Positions 15,099 through 24,056 are shown, counted from the first letter of the stretch. The stretch is 64,000 nucleotides of DNA from Arthrobacter gandavensis (GCF_009192735.1 NZ_VTFU01000001.1:744001-808000); one strand, 5' to 3'. Numbers and translations are program-made. The notes: generated by a model from the letters alone, not told the origin.

Positions 15099-17092
15099 GC
15101 GGTTCCCTCCCCTTCAGGGGCCTGCGCGTAACGGACATCGGTCTTGTGCTGCTCGGTCTTGTGCTGCTCGACGCAGATACGGAACCCGACTGAGCTGGAA
15201 GCATCCTGGCCGAGTCCGGGCAAGAGCAGCTTGGCGCTGAAGTCCGGAGACTTCACACCGCCGTCGAAGTACCAGTCCGAGCCCTCGCTGCGGTGTGCGC
15301 TGCCGCCCTTGAGCATGACAAAGCGGGTACGGCCGTCCGAATGTTCGGACTCCGTCCAGTTCCACACCTCCGGTGTTCTGCGCAGAAACCCGGGACGGGC
15401 TGCGGCCAGCTGCCATTCATCCTCGGTGGGGAGACGTCCGCCGGCCCAGGCTGCGTATTCGCGGGCCCGGGAGAACGTCACGTTGGTAGCGGGACGCTCC
15501 GGGTCGCGGGCATCCGCATGCTCTCCGATCGCGTCGAGGAAGCGGGCATACTCGGCCTCGCTCACCTCTGCGGCGGCAACATCAACCGGCTGCGGGAGGA
15601 CAACGTTCCGGTCCAGCGTGCGCTGGTCGTGAAGGCGGGGAGGAAGCGGTTTCCACTCGTCGACGTAGGGCGCTCCGTCATACATGCCTGTCTCGCGCAT
15701 CCGGAAGCGCACGGTCAGGGTGTATTCGCCGGCCGCAACAGTGACGGTGGGGATCGCACGGCTGGATGCCGGAGCAACTGGGCCGTTCCAGCGCGGCCCG
15801 CTCAGGCGGAGTGCAGAGCGGTGCCGGAAGGACGTGTCATGCCGGGCGGGTTGCCCGGCGAGAGCAGCGTGTACGATGTCGAGCTGATCGGGTACCTCTG
15901 CACCGGCACCGATGTGCGCCGCGGCGGCTATTCCGCCGGCGGGCACGGTGATCGTGTTCGCTGTGTCACCGGCGTGCAGCGGCCGCCAGCCGCTGCCGGG
16001 CAGCCCATAGTGGGCGTCCTCATCCGAGGTGTTTGCCAGGAGCAGCAGGGTGACACCGTCGAGTTCGAAAGCCGATCCCACCACGGGGCCGTCGGTTACC
16101 GAGAGCGGTGTCCACTCCCCCTCGACGAGCCAGCGGTGGAATCCGCGCTGAACGGGAAGCATGCGGCGGAGCGTCGCGGCATCACGGTCATTCCAGCCGA
16201 CCCAGGCACCGAAAACCACCTCCCACACCATGACTCCAACACCGTTGAGCCAGGCCGAGCGCAGCTCTTCGGCATGGTCCCGGTGCCAGCGGCGGATGTG
16301 GTGCTGCATGTGCCGGCGCTCAAACCATCGGGCGCGGAGGACGCCCGGCAGCTCCGAGTCGGCGAACCACTGTGCCCAGGACAACGTGTGGTCAGCGATA
16401 CGCTCGGTGGCGAGCTTCGATTCGCCTTCGAGGCCGATGCCGGGGCGCGCCGCATCCAGCGCTGTGACCAGTCCGGGATCCGCCTTCTTCAGCGTGTCGA
16501 GGAAGACTCCGTCCGCACCGAGGCGGCGCACTGCCGCCGCGAGCTCCTGGGTGTCGTCCCCGCTCCGGCGCGTTCCCGTATCCCAGGGGTTGTAGTCCAG
16601 GAACACGGCGACGCCGGCAGCGCGCAGCGCCGCTGCAACTTCGGCCAGACCCGGGACGTCGTAAAAGTCCCACTGGTTGCGGTCGTCAATACCGATGACC
16701 GGATAGGCGTGCCACAGGACGACGCCGTCAAGCCCGCCGAAACGCTCGTGCGCGTCAGCGAGAAACCGCTCGGGGGTGAAACGCTGCGCCTCAAAATCGA
16801 AGAACAGCTCGTCCCACAACCAGACCTGCGCCACGGTAAAGCAGCTGCTGGCCCAGGCGGAGGCGTCGTCGTCGTACCGGGTGGGCTCGCCATGGCGCTT
16901 TCGCGCACCTTCCCGCCACACACTGAGCTGGGCGCGCCAGCGGCCAAGATCCCCGGGATCGGCAGGCGCCGCGAAAATCTTGGCGTCATCAAGCGCGGCC
17001 GCCGCTTCCCCGCTCATCAGATCCAGCTCGAGCGGCACCCGGGTGGGGAGATCGAGTTCACGGGGCTGCAGGGGGTTGAAACCGCCGCTCAT
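15095..17092 (-). CDS. Glycosidase-like TIM barrel fused to a SUMF1-like domain lacking catalytic cysteines
   Basis: 665 aa. Residues about 60-340 look like a retaining-type alpha-glycosidase barrel, with strands carrying acidic residues: GVVLWHAYPVIGIDD, VAVFLDYNPWDTG, GADGVFLDTLKKAD and GLEGESKL. A beta-domain follows (about 350-480), then residues 500-650 match the formylglycine-generating enzyme/SUMF1 fold (TNVTFSRAREYAAWAGGRLPTE, VWNWTESEH, SSSVGFRICVE). The GGS-x-x-R core (LKGGSAHRSEGSDWYF) lacks both active-site cysteines, so the C-terminal part is probably a binding or structural module. No signal peptide, hence cytoplasmic. A tandem EQHKT duplication lies near the C-terminus. Glycoside hydrolysis is inference. 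Confidence 0.62.
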   Translation of the reverse strand: MSGGFNPLQPRELDLPTRVPLELDLMSGEAAAALDDAKIFAAPADPGDLGRWRAQLSVWREGARKRHGEPTRYDDDASAWASSCFTVAQVWLWDELFFDFEAQRFTPERFLADAHERFGGLDGVVLWHAYPVIGIDDRNQWDFYDVPGLAEVAAALRAAGVAVFLDYNPWDTGTRRSGDDTQELAAAVRRLGADGVFLDTLKKADPGLVTALDAARPGIGLEGESKLATERIADHTLSWAQWFADSELPGVLRARWFERRHMQHHIRRWHRDHAEELRSAWLNGVGVMVWEVVFGAWVGWNDRDAATLRRMLPVQRGFHRWLVEGEWTPLSVTDGPVVGSAFELDGVTLLLLANTSDEDAHYGLPGSGWRPLHAGDTANTITVPAGGIAAAAHIGAGAEVPDQLDIVHAALAGQPARHDTSFRHRSALRLSGPRWNGPVAPASSRAIPTVTVAAGEYTLTVRFRMRETGMYDGAPYVDEWKPLPPRLHDQRTLDRNVVLPQPVDVAAAEVSEAEYARFLDAIGEHADARDPERPATNVTFSRAREYAAWAGGRLPTEDEWQLAAARPGFLRRTPEVWNWTESEHSDGRTRFVMLKGGSAHRSEGSDWYFDGGVKSPDFSAKLLLPGLGQDASSSVGFRICVEQHKTEQHKTDVRYAQAPEGEGTA
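15141..15170. repeat. Exact 15-bp tandem duplication inside a coding region
   Basis: GTCTTGTGCTGCTCG occurs twice head to tail and keeps frame, encoding EQHKT twice near the C-terminus of the glycosidase-like fusion. Being perfect and next to the gene end, it looks like a recent slippage event. Confidence 0.9.
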
Positions 17093-18477
17093 GATGTTCT
17101 CTCCCCCAATCTGAAGGTACGTTCTGCGAGGTCACGGATGGACCGCTCGGCCCCGCCCGGGAGTGAGGTGGCGATGGAGTCCTTGAGCGGATCGGTCCAG
17201 TCCGCACCGATCCCCTCAGCACCCAGAAGCCCGCCGATGACGGATCCGATGGTCGCGCCGACGGAGTCAGTGTCCCATCCGCCTGCGACGCCGAGCGCGA
17301 TGGCGGCACCGAAATCCCCGCCGCAGGCCTGGATGGCGCACGCCGTGAGGGCTGCGTTGTTGAGGGTGTGAACCCAATGCATCCCGTTGAACTCCGTGTG
17401 CAGCACGTCGAGTGCCCCGGCAGTGGTCAGCGAGCCTTCGGCGAGGGCCTTGCCGGTCTGCCGGCCGAGACGTACGGCGGCAGCCAGGCGTGAATCCGCT
17501 GGCACGACCGTGTCCGCGGCGTCCAGCACGGCATCGGCGGAGGTGGCGGTGAGGGATGCTGAGCAGAGGGCAGCGGCCCACATTTCACCGTAGATGCCGT
17601 TGCGGGTGTGGCTTAGGCGTGCGTCGGTCCAGGCGGATGCGGCGGCCGCGCGCATGTCCCCGGGATGGGCCCAGCCGTGCACGTCGGCCCGGATGAGAGC
17701 GCCGATCCATTCCCGGAACGGATTGTGGTGCCGCGCGGTATCGGGGACGGTTCGGGCATCAAGGATGTTCCGGTACGCCGCTCGTTCAGCGGTGAAGACC
17801 CGGCCCGCCGGCAGCGCCGCAAGCCAGGCTTCGGCAAAGTGCTCTGTGGAGAGACTGCGGCCGTGGGTCTCCATCAGCTCGAGCGTGAGGATGGGGAAGT
17901 TCAGGTCATCGTCCTCGGGCATTCCGTCGATATTCTCCACCAACGAGGTGGGCGCGGAACGGCGGTTCCAGGGCCAGCGCTCCGCTATGTCCTGCGGAAG
18001 TCCCACGGCGGTGAAGTAGGTGCGGATCGGCCAGTTGCCGGTTGCCCGGGCGATCTCTTCGATGCCCGCACGGGGAATCTTCTCCACGGGCTTGCCGAGC
18101 AGGCATCCCGCCGCCCGGCCAAGCCATGCCCCGTGCATCCGTTCGAAGTCCACGGATGTCCCTATTCCCGGAGCGGCCGGGGCGATACCCGGAGTGGCCG
18201 GCGGGAGCAGGGCGACGATGTCCTCCCACTCGTCCGGTTCCTCGGCGCTTGGGGTCTGCAGGGTCTGCAGCTCATCGAGCACCGTGCGTGCGAGGACACG
18301 GATCTCCCGGCTCGCCGGTTCAGTGCTCGCCCCTGATGGAGCGAGCTGCGTCGAGCCGCCGGCTTCCGCCCACCTGCGCTCAATCGGGGCAAGTTCGTTT
18401 TCAGCCGCACCCTGTTCACGGAGAGCTGCCAGCTCAGCGGCGACCAAGTCCTCCGGCTGGGACCATGTCAGCCTCAC
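17089..18477 (-). CDS. ADP-ribosylglycohydrolase-family enzyme with N-terminal extension
   Basis: 462 aa. An N-terminal helical region of about 115 residues, absent from ordinary family members, precedes the DraG-like helical domain: GAWLGRAAGCLLGKPVEK (first conserved glycine helix), MPEDDDLNFPILTLEL (metal-binding acidic cluster) and GGWDTDSVGATIGSVIGGLLGA (second metal site). Both dinuclear magnesium sites are therefore complete. Such enzymes cleave N- or O-ribosyl bonds of ADP-ribosylated proteins or small molecules. Overlaps its neighbours by 4 bp at each end. Given the sugar ABC transporter in the operon, a small nucleoside- or glycoside-like substrate is more likely than a protein. Confidence 0.87.
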   Translation of the reverse strand: MRLTWSQPEDLVAAELAALREQGAAENELAPIERRWAEAGGSTQLAPSGASTEPASREIRVLARTVLDELQTLQTPSAEEPDEWEDIVALLPPATPGIAPAAPGIGTSVDFERMHGAWLGRAAGCLLGKPVEKIPRAGIEEIARATGNWPIRTYFTAVGLPQDIAERWPWNRRSAPTSLVENIDGMPEDDDLNFPILTLELMETHGRSLSTEHFAEAWLAALPAGRVFTAERAAYRNILDARTVPDTARHHNPFREWIGALIRADVHGWAHPGDMRAAAASAWTDARLSHTRNGIYGEMWAAALCSASLTATSADAVLDAADTVVPADSRLAAAVRLGRQTGKALAEGSLTTAGALDVLHTEFNGMHWVHTLNNAALTACAIQACGGDFGAAIALGVAGGWDTDSVGATIGSVIGGLLGAEGIGADWTDPLKDSIATSLPGGAERSIRDLAERTFRLGERTS

Positions 18478-19643
18478 TTCGCGTATACCGGGCTCAGCAG
18501 CGATTCCAGGGCTGCGGCTCGTTGTGTGGCGCGATCGGCATCCGCCCGGGCGATATCACGCACCACCTCCGTCATCGCATCCACCACGGAATCCAGATCG
18601 AGGCGGCTGGCGGCCGTGACATCAGTGACCCAGTCGGTAGGCACTGCCTCAATACCGTGGAGACCACCGCAGATGGCGCCGGCCATCGTGGCGATCGAGT
18701 CGGCGTCGCGCCCGTAATTGACGGCGTCGAGCACCGATGAGCGAAGGTCACCGTTGCGGGCGACGACGAATCCGAGCGCCGCAGGCAGCTCTTCGATCGA
18801 TTTGGTCCGCGACGGCAGGCGGGCGTCCATCGCCGGGGCGCGGTACTGCTCCCCCACCGTGTCGAACGGTGCAACAGCGGCGCGCACCACCCGGCCGAGA
18901 TCCCGCGGGTCATCCGATCCGCCGTCGGCAAGGAACGCATCAACGGCGTCGAAAACGGCGCGGATGGCTGCGGCGGTCCCGTCGTGGGCGACCTCCAGCA
19001 CGGCCTGCCGCACGTCGTCGACGGTTGCGCCGGGAGCGGCGGATGCTGCCACTGCAGCCGCGAAGACGCCTGCGGCCTCACGTCCGTAGGACGACTGGTG
19101 GGCGCCGGCGATGTCGATGGCTTCGGCATAGGCACCCTGCGGGTCGCCAATGTGCACGAGCCCGACCGGTGCCATATACATGGAGGCTCCGCAGTTGACG
19201 ATGTTTCCCACACCGGCTTCCCGCGGGTCAGCGTGGCCATAGTGCAGTTTCGCGACGATCCACTTCTCGGCGAGGAAGACGCGCTGCAGGATCAGGGCAT
19301 GGTCCTCGAGTTCAGGGACCCAGCGCCGTTCACCGATCATCAGCGGCACCAGATCGCTGGCGACGTCGTAGGCATCGAGATGCCGGCGCTGCTTGGTGTA
19401 GACCTCCACGAGGGCGTGGGTCATGAGCGTATCGTCCGTAACGTGCCCGTCGCCCTTGTGGTAGGGCGCGATCGGCCGCGCGGTTTTCCAATCGGCAAGG
19501 AAGGGCCCCACGATGCCCTCGACCCGGCCGCCGTGGCGCTCTTCGATCTGCTCGGGGGTCCAGCCCTCGGTCGCGCCGCCCAAGGCGTCTCCCACGGCGG
19601 CGCCTGTCAGTACTCCGGCTACTTTGTTCTGCAACACGTTCAT
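18474..19643 (-). CDS. ADP-ribosylglycohydrolase-family enzyme
   Basis: 389 aa from ATG at 19643, chosen over a GTG six bases upstream because of the GGAGTGAGA ribosome site. Family motifs: KVAGVLTGAAVGDALGGATEG at the N-terminus, GHVTDDTLMTHALVE (metal-binding TDD), and NYGRDADSIATMAGAICGGLHG with the D-x-D-S metal site. It shares only the family core with the following paralog and lacks its N-terminal extension, so the pair probably acts on related but different bonds or substrates. First gene after the binding protein; 69-bp gap. Confidence 0.9.
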   Translation of the reverse strand: MNVLQNKVAGVLTGAAVGDALGGATEGWTPEQIEERHGGRVEGIVGPFLADWKTARPIAPYHKGDGHVTDDTLMTHALVEVYTKQRRHLDAYDVASDLVPLMIGERRWVPELEDHALILQRVFLAEKWIVAKLHYGHADPREAGVGNIVNCGASMYMAPVGLVHIGDPQGAYAEAIDIAGAHQSSYGREAAGVFAAAVAASAAPGATVDDVRQAVLEVAHDGTAAAIRAVFDAVDAFLADGGSDDPRDLGRVVRAAVAPFDTVGEQYRAPAMDARLPSRTKSIEELPAALGFVVARNGDLRSSVLDAVNYGRDADSIATMAGAICGGLHGIEAVPTDWVTDVTAASRLDLDSVVDAMTEVVRDIARADADRATQRAAALESLLSPVYAK

Positions 19644-19712
19644 TCTCACTCCTTGTTTACCTCCGAAAATGACGACGGCGGGGGCGAACCGGCGGCTCGC
19701 CCCCGCGCGTCA

Positions 19713-21008
19713 TCAGCCGGCGATGTCAGTCCAGCCGGTGGAAAGTTGGTTAGCCAGCTCCTCGCTGGTGATCTGATCAGCCAGGTACTGCTGGAAGGCC
19801 GGCGTGGCGATGGTGTCTTTCCACTCCGTGTACTTTTCGACCTTGAGGAACGGCGGTCCCTGCAGCCCTTCGCCCGATGCCAGCACCTGTTCCCAGGCGG
19901 GGTTGTCCGCGGCCAGTGTTTCCACCTCGGTCCTGGCCGAGGAGGACGCCGGGATCAGTGCGTCGGCGTAGGCGATCGAGGCCAGGTTCTCGGCGCTCAT
20001 GAAGAAGTTGAGGAAATCAGCCGACTCGTCCACGTACTCGGAATCAACGTTCACCGAATAGGTCTGCGGGTTTGCTGCCTGGATCGCGCCGGCTGAACCC
20101 TCAAGCGGAGGCAGGGCCACCCAGTTGAGCCCTTCGGGGGCGTCGTTGGCAATGTTCGTCGCCTGGAAGGATCCCTGCACCGTCATTGCGACCTTGCCTC
20201 CGTAGAACGAGGCCAGTACGTCCGACCCGGACTGCGTCAGTGACGTGGGTTCGATCGACTTGTCGGTGTAGGCCATTTCATGGATCAGTTCGGGCACCGC
20301 CAGCTCGGAGTCGCCAACATCGATCGACGCGTCAGTGCCTTCTCCGTCAAAGAAGCCGCCGTCGAAACCGAGTGAGAGGCTCATCATCGTCGCCGTCGGC
20401 GATCCAAGACCCCATCCGATGCCGAAAGTGCCATCGGTGGTTGTTGCCTTCGCGATGGTCTGCAACTCCTCCCACGTCATCGTGTCGCCGGTGGGAACTT
20501 CAACCCCGGCGGCTTCGAGGAGGTCAGCATTGGCGAACACCATGTAGGACTGCAGAGTGGACGGATAGGCGATGATCTCCCCGTCCTGTGTGACGGAGTC
20601 CCAAATCCCTTCGGAGATGTCCGACTTCAGATCCTGGTCGATGAGGTCGGTCAGGTCAGCGAGGTAGCCATCCGCCGCGAAGGAGGCAATGGAACTCGCC
20701 TCATAGTGGATGATGTCCGGTGCCGTCCCACCGGTGAACTGGGTGATGAGTTTGTCGAAGGTCCCGTCCCATCCGGCTTGGACAATCTTGACCTGAACGT
20801 CTTCGTTCTCCGTGTTCCACTGATCGACGATGGATTTCACGGCAGCCTGGGTGGTTGGCTGGTCCGACAGCGACTGGAACTGGAGGGTTACGGGGCCGCC
20901 GTCGGCGTTCTCCGATTCATTGCTGGCACTGCCCTGCTGGCAACCGCTCAGGGCGAGGATGGTCACGCCCGCGAACGCGACGGCGCCAATGCCTCGTATT
21001 CTCTTCAT
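19713..21008 (-). CDS. ABC transporter substrate-binding lipoprotein (sugar type, family 1)
   Basis: 431-aa solute-binding protein. A lipoprotein signal peptide ends at LALSGC with the lipidated cysteine at about residue 23, so the mature protein sits on the outer face of the membrane. Typical carbohydrate-binding-protein segments include FDKLITQFTGGTAPDIIHYEAS, YLADLTDLIDQDLKSDISEG, MVFANADLLEAAGVE and TMTWEELQTIAKAT. It delivers substrate to the two permeases encoded just upstream in the operon. The sequence does not reveal the sugar. Confidence 0.92.
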   Translation of the reverse strand: MKRIRGIGAVAFAGVTILALSGCQQGSASNESENADGGPVTLQFQSLSDQPTTQAAVKSIVDQWNTENEDVQVKIVQAGWDGTFDKLITQFTGGTAPDIIHYEASSIASFAADGYLADLTDLIDQDLKSDISEGIWDSVTQDGEIIAYPSTLQSYMVFANADLLEAAGVEVPTGDTMTWEELQTIAKATTTDGTFGIGWGLGSPTATMMSLSLGFDGGFFDGEGTDASIDVGDSELAVPELIHEMAYTDKSIEPTSLTQSGSDVLASFYGGKVAMTVQGSFQATNIANDAPEGLNWVALPPLEGSAGAIQAANPQTYSVNVDSEYVDESADFLNFFMSAENLASIAYADALIPASSSARTEVETLAADNPAWEQVLASGEGLQGPPFLKVEKYTEWKDTIATPAFQQYLADQITSEELANQLSTGWTDIAG

Positions 21009-21058
21009 GATGCTCGCTTTCTTGTTCTGTTGTGGTCGATCTTTCTTAGGGGGCAGGG

Positions 21059-21898
21059 TCAGCCTTTGACTGCTCCGGCGAGCATTCCGCCGGTCAGCTT
21101 CTTCTGCAGGATGGTGAAGATGATGAGCGACGGAATGGTCGCGAGAATGGCCCCTGCTGCCAGCGGGCCCAGCTGGGTCTGCCCTTCCGCGCCCAGGAAC
21201 GAACGCAGGGCGATGGGAAGCGTGTAGAGCTCAGGGCTCTGCAGCAGGACAAGGGCGAGGAAGAACTCGTTCCAGGCCGAAACAAAGGTAAACATGGCCG
21301 TTGCCACCAGCCCCGGTGCGAGCAGGGGAAGGATGATCCTCCGCAGAATCGTGATGCGCGAAGCCCCATCCATCTCACCGGCCTCCTCCAGCTCCGCCGG
21401 AATGGCGGACACGTAACCCTGCAGCATCCAGAGCGTGAACGGCAGGGTGAAGGTGACGTACACGAGGGTCAGTCCGAGCAGGGTGTCGTTGAGATTGATG
21501 GTGCGCAGCACCAGGAACAACGGGATGATGATGAGGATCGACGGGAAGACCTGGCTGGTCAGTATCCACACCGTGCCGGCGGCGCGAAGCCGCCCCTTGA
21601 GGCGGGCGAGGGCGTAGGCCATCGGCATCGACAGCAGCACGGTGATCACCATCGTTGCCAGGGATACCAGCACCGAGTTGCCGGCGGCGGTCAAAAGGTT
21701 CTGGCGCTCGAGGGCGGAACCGTAGTTGCTGAAATCCCAGGTGGCCGGCAGCAGGTTGACGGCGAGCGAGTTCAGCTCACCCGAGGATTTGAACGACGCC
21801 GACAGCAGCCACAGCAGCGGGAACCCCAGGAACAGGAGGAATGCGGTAAGGGCGACGTACATGAGCGCCGTCGCGTACCAGGGACGCCTGGTGATCAT
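21059..21898 (-). CDS. Carbohydrate ABC transporter permease (MalG-type)
   Basis: 279 aa with six predicted membrane helices. The EAA loop that contacts the ATPase is EAGEMDGASRITILRRIILPLLAPG, followed by the SAWNEFFLALVLL helix typical of the MalG/UgpE class. Start overlaps the upstream permease stop by 4 bp. No ATP-binding subunit is in the operon; a shared MsmK/UgpC-type ATPase elsewhere is normal in actinobacteria. Confidence 0.93.
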   Translation of the reverse strand: MITRRPWYATALMYVALTAFLLFLGFPLLWLLSASFKSSGELNSLAVNLLPATWDFSNYGSALERQNLLTAAGNSVLVSLATMVITVLLSMPMAYALARLKGRLRAAGTVWILTSQVFPSILIIIPLFLVLRTINLNDTLLGLTLVYVTFTLPFTLWMLQGYVSAIPAELEEAGEMDGASRITILRRIILPLLAPGLVATAMFTFVSAWNEFFLALVLLQSPELYTLPIALRSFLGAEGQTQLGPLAAGAILATIPSLIIFTILQKKLTGGMLAGAVKG

Positions 21899-22848
21899 GA
21901 GCGTGCTCCCTTTGTCTGACGGAACTGGTTGACAAGGTACAGAGACAGAACCAGCAGGATCGCGATAACGAGCACGTCCCCCATTGCCGAGGCGTATCCG
22001 ATTTCGCGGTTGCGGAAGGCCTCCAAGTAGGTGAACAGCGGCGGTATCATCGTCCGGCCGCCGGGGCCGCCTTCTGTGAGGACATAGATGAGGCCAAAGG
22101 AGTTGAACTGCCAGATGAAGTCCAGCGCGGTGACAGCGAAAACAACCGGGCGGAGGGCCGGGAGGGTGATGTGCCAGAACCGGCGGAACGCTCCGGCGCC
22201 GTCGACTGCAGCTGCCTCATGCTGCTCCGCGGAAATGGACTGCATACCGGCCAGCAGCAAGACAGTGGTTTGTGGAATCCCCGCCCAGACTCCCACCACA
22301 ATGACGGCGGGCAGAGCCGTGGAAAAGTCACCCAGCCAGTTGACGCCCGGAATGCCGAACACTTCGAGCATGCCGTTGAGCGGCCCTGAATTGGGGTTGT
22401 AAATCATCCGCCACACGATCGCGATGACCACGGGCGGCATTGCCCAGGGGATCAACGCAAGCACGCGGGTCAGGCCCTTTAGCCGCAAATCACTGTTGAG
22501 CAGCAGTGCCAGTCCCATGGCGCATACAAGGGTGAGAAGTGCGACGGATCCGGCCCAGACAATGCCAATCCCGAAAGATCCCCAGAAACGGTGGTCGCCG
22601 AAGAGTTCAATGAAGTTTCCGAAACCGATGAAGTTGATCTCCGCGTTCCGCTTTAGCGTGGCATCGGTGAAACCGAGAGCGACTCCGCTGACCAGCGGGA
22701 TTACGGAAAAGATGATGATCGGCAGGAGCGCCGGGATCACCAGCGTGATGGCTTCCCGTCGTTGCGCGCGAACGCGGTGGCCCACGCGTCTTACTGGACG
22801 CGGCGCCTCCTTCACATCGCGTGGAGTGCTTGTGGCTGCGGTGCTCAT
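21895..22848 (-). CDS. Carbohydrate ABC transporter permease (MalF-type)
   Basis: 317 aa. After a basic cytoplasmic N-terminus (RRVGHRVRAQRREA) there are six membrane helices, with the EAA loop EAAAVDGAGAFRRFWHITLPALRPV. It forms the heterodimeric membrane channel with the following permease. Its ATG overlaps the LacI stop as ATGA, so regulator and transporter are co-transcribed. Confidence 0.93.
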   Translation of the reverse strand: MSTAATSTPRDVKEAPRPVRRVGHRVRAQRREAITLVIPALLPIIIFSVIPLVSGVALGFTDATLKRNAEINFIGFGNFIELFGDHRFWGSFGIGIVWAGSVALLTLVCAMGLALLLNSDLRLKGLTRVLALIPWAMPPVVIAIVWRMIYNPNSGPLNGMLEVFGIPGVNWLGDFSTALPAVIVVGVWAGIPQTTVLLLAGMQSISAEQHEAAAVDGAGAFRRFWHITLPALRPVVFAVTALDFIWQFNSFGLIYVLTEGGPGGRTMIPPLFTYLEAFRNREIGYASAMGDVLVIAILLVLSLYLVNQFRQTKGARS

Positions 22849-23915
22849 CCGGCTTCCCTCTCCTCATTGAGATCGGTGTGTTCAGTGTGGCCACGCGCGG
22901 GAGACGAGGCGGGGTCCGGCGCTGGTGCGAGGGAAGACCCGCGCACAACCAATGACGGCGCCACGGCAATCGTGTGCGCTGGACGTTCGGGGTTTCTGAT
23001 GCGTTTGAGCAGCAGTTCCGCTGCGGCACGGCCACGTTCTTCGGCACCCAGGTCCACGCTAGTGAGGCCCGGCCGGACAACTCCGGCAAGCTCCGTGTTG
23101 TCGATCCCGGTGACGGCAATGTCGCCGGGAATGGACAATCCAAAATCCTCGGCGGCGCGTATGGCACCGATCCCGATCAGATCGTTGGCGGCGACGATGG
23201 CATCGGGGCGTGATCCACCGGACAGCACACTTCGGGCAGAGGCGTAGCCGGCCGCGATCGTGAAGTCATCGGCCTCGACGCTCCGTGCCAGGATCTCCGG
23301 GTGGGCAGCAACCGCCGCGGCGAATCCGTCACGCCGGAAAGCACCCGGGATCGTGTCGCTGGGTCCGTTCACAAAGGCGACGTCGCTTCGGCCCTCGGCC
23401 GCCAGATGGTCAACGACAAGACGCATGGCCGTGCGGGAATCCGCACGCACGTTGTCAATGTTTTGCCCGTCCGGCAAATGTCCCAGGACGACGACCGGCA
23501 CCGATGTTTTCGCAAGCACTGCAAGGAGCTCATCCGTGACGCGAAGCGGCGACAGAATCATGCCGTCCACATATCCCCGGCTCAGGTCACGCACGACGTC
23601 GACCGAGGAGGACAGCGTTCCCATGGAGGACAGCACCAGCCGGTAGCCGGATGCCGAGACGACCCGTTCCACTGCTGTCATCATCTCGACGTAGACCGGG
23701 TTGCCGATGTCCGCAACAGCGTAAGCGAGTTGGTTTGTTCGGCCGCGCTTCAGGGACTGTGCCGTCGCATCAGCGACATAGCCAAGTTCATCGGCTGCGT
23801 GCTGCACTTTCGCAATGGTTTGAGGGCTTGCTATAAGCCCGTTGAGTGCCCGTGAAGCTGACGCGACAGAAACGCCGGCGTGTGCCGCAACCTGAGTGAT
23901 AGTGACCCGAGCCAA
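22845..23915 (-). CDS. LacI-family transcriptional regulator of the ten-gene operon
   Basis: 356 aa. The LacI DNA-binding head is complete (VTITQVAAHAGVSVASASRALNG), followed by the hinge and a periplasmic-binding-protein-like effector domain (MILSPLRVT, VVVDHLAAEGRSDVAFVNG, DAIVAANDLIGIGAIRAAEDFG, ITGIDNTELAG-like segment). I place the start at TTG 23915, four bases after a perfect AAGGAGAG, because family members begin at this point; an ATG at 23969 would translate through the operator. It is the first gene of the operon it should repress, with induction by the imported sugar or a product. Confidence 0.92.
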   Translation of the reverse strand: MARVTITQVAAHAGVSVASASRALNGLIASPQTIAKVQHAADELGYVADATAQSLKRGRTNQLAYAVADIGNPVYVEMMTAVERVVSASGYRLVLSSMGTLSSSVDVVRDLSRGYVDGMILSPLRVTDELLAVLAKTSVPVVVLGHLPDGQNIDNVRADSRTAMRLVVDHLAAEGRSDVAFVNGPSDTIPGAFRRDGFAAAVAAHPEILARSVEADDFTIAAGYASARSVLSGGSRPDAIVAANDLIGIGAIRAAEDFGLSIPGDIAVTGIDNTELAGVVRPGLTSVDLGAEERGRAAAELLLKRIRNPERPAHTIAVAPSLVVRGSSLAPAPDPASSPARGHTEHTDLNEEREAG

Positions 23916-23931
23916 CGCTCTCCTTCGAGTG

Positions 23932-23947
23932 CTGTAAACGTTTACAG
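23932..23947. promoter_or_regulatory. LacI-family operator, perfect palindrome
   Basis: CTGTAAACGTTTACAG is a perfect 16-bp palindrome with the central CG of LacI/GalR-family sites, 16 bases upstream of the regulator start. On the minus strand a TTGACA -35 element is at 23988-23983, so the operator covers the region just after the promoter. Autoregulation is the expected mode. Confidence 0.85.
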
Positions 23948-24056
23948 TGGATGCACGAGACAATTCCATTGATGAGCTGCGGTGTCAACCAATTATTTTG
24001 GGAAGAGACAACTTCGGGAGGTCAGGCCTGCGTGGCCACAGCGGTGATTGCGACGC

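Noticed and set aside
15293-17371. 692-codon plus-strand frame opposite the glycosidase-like fusion
   Set aside because: Shadow frame; the minus strand forms part of a run of genes with 4-bp overlaps.
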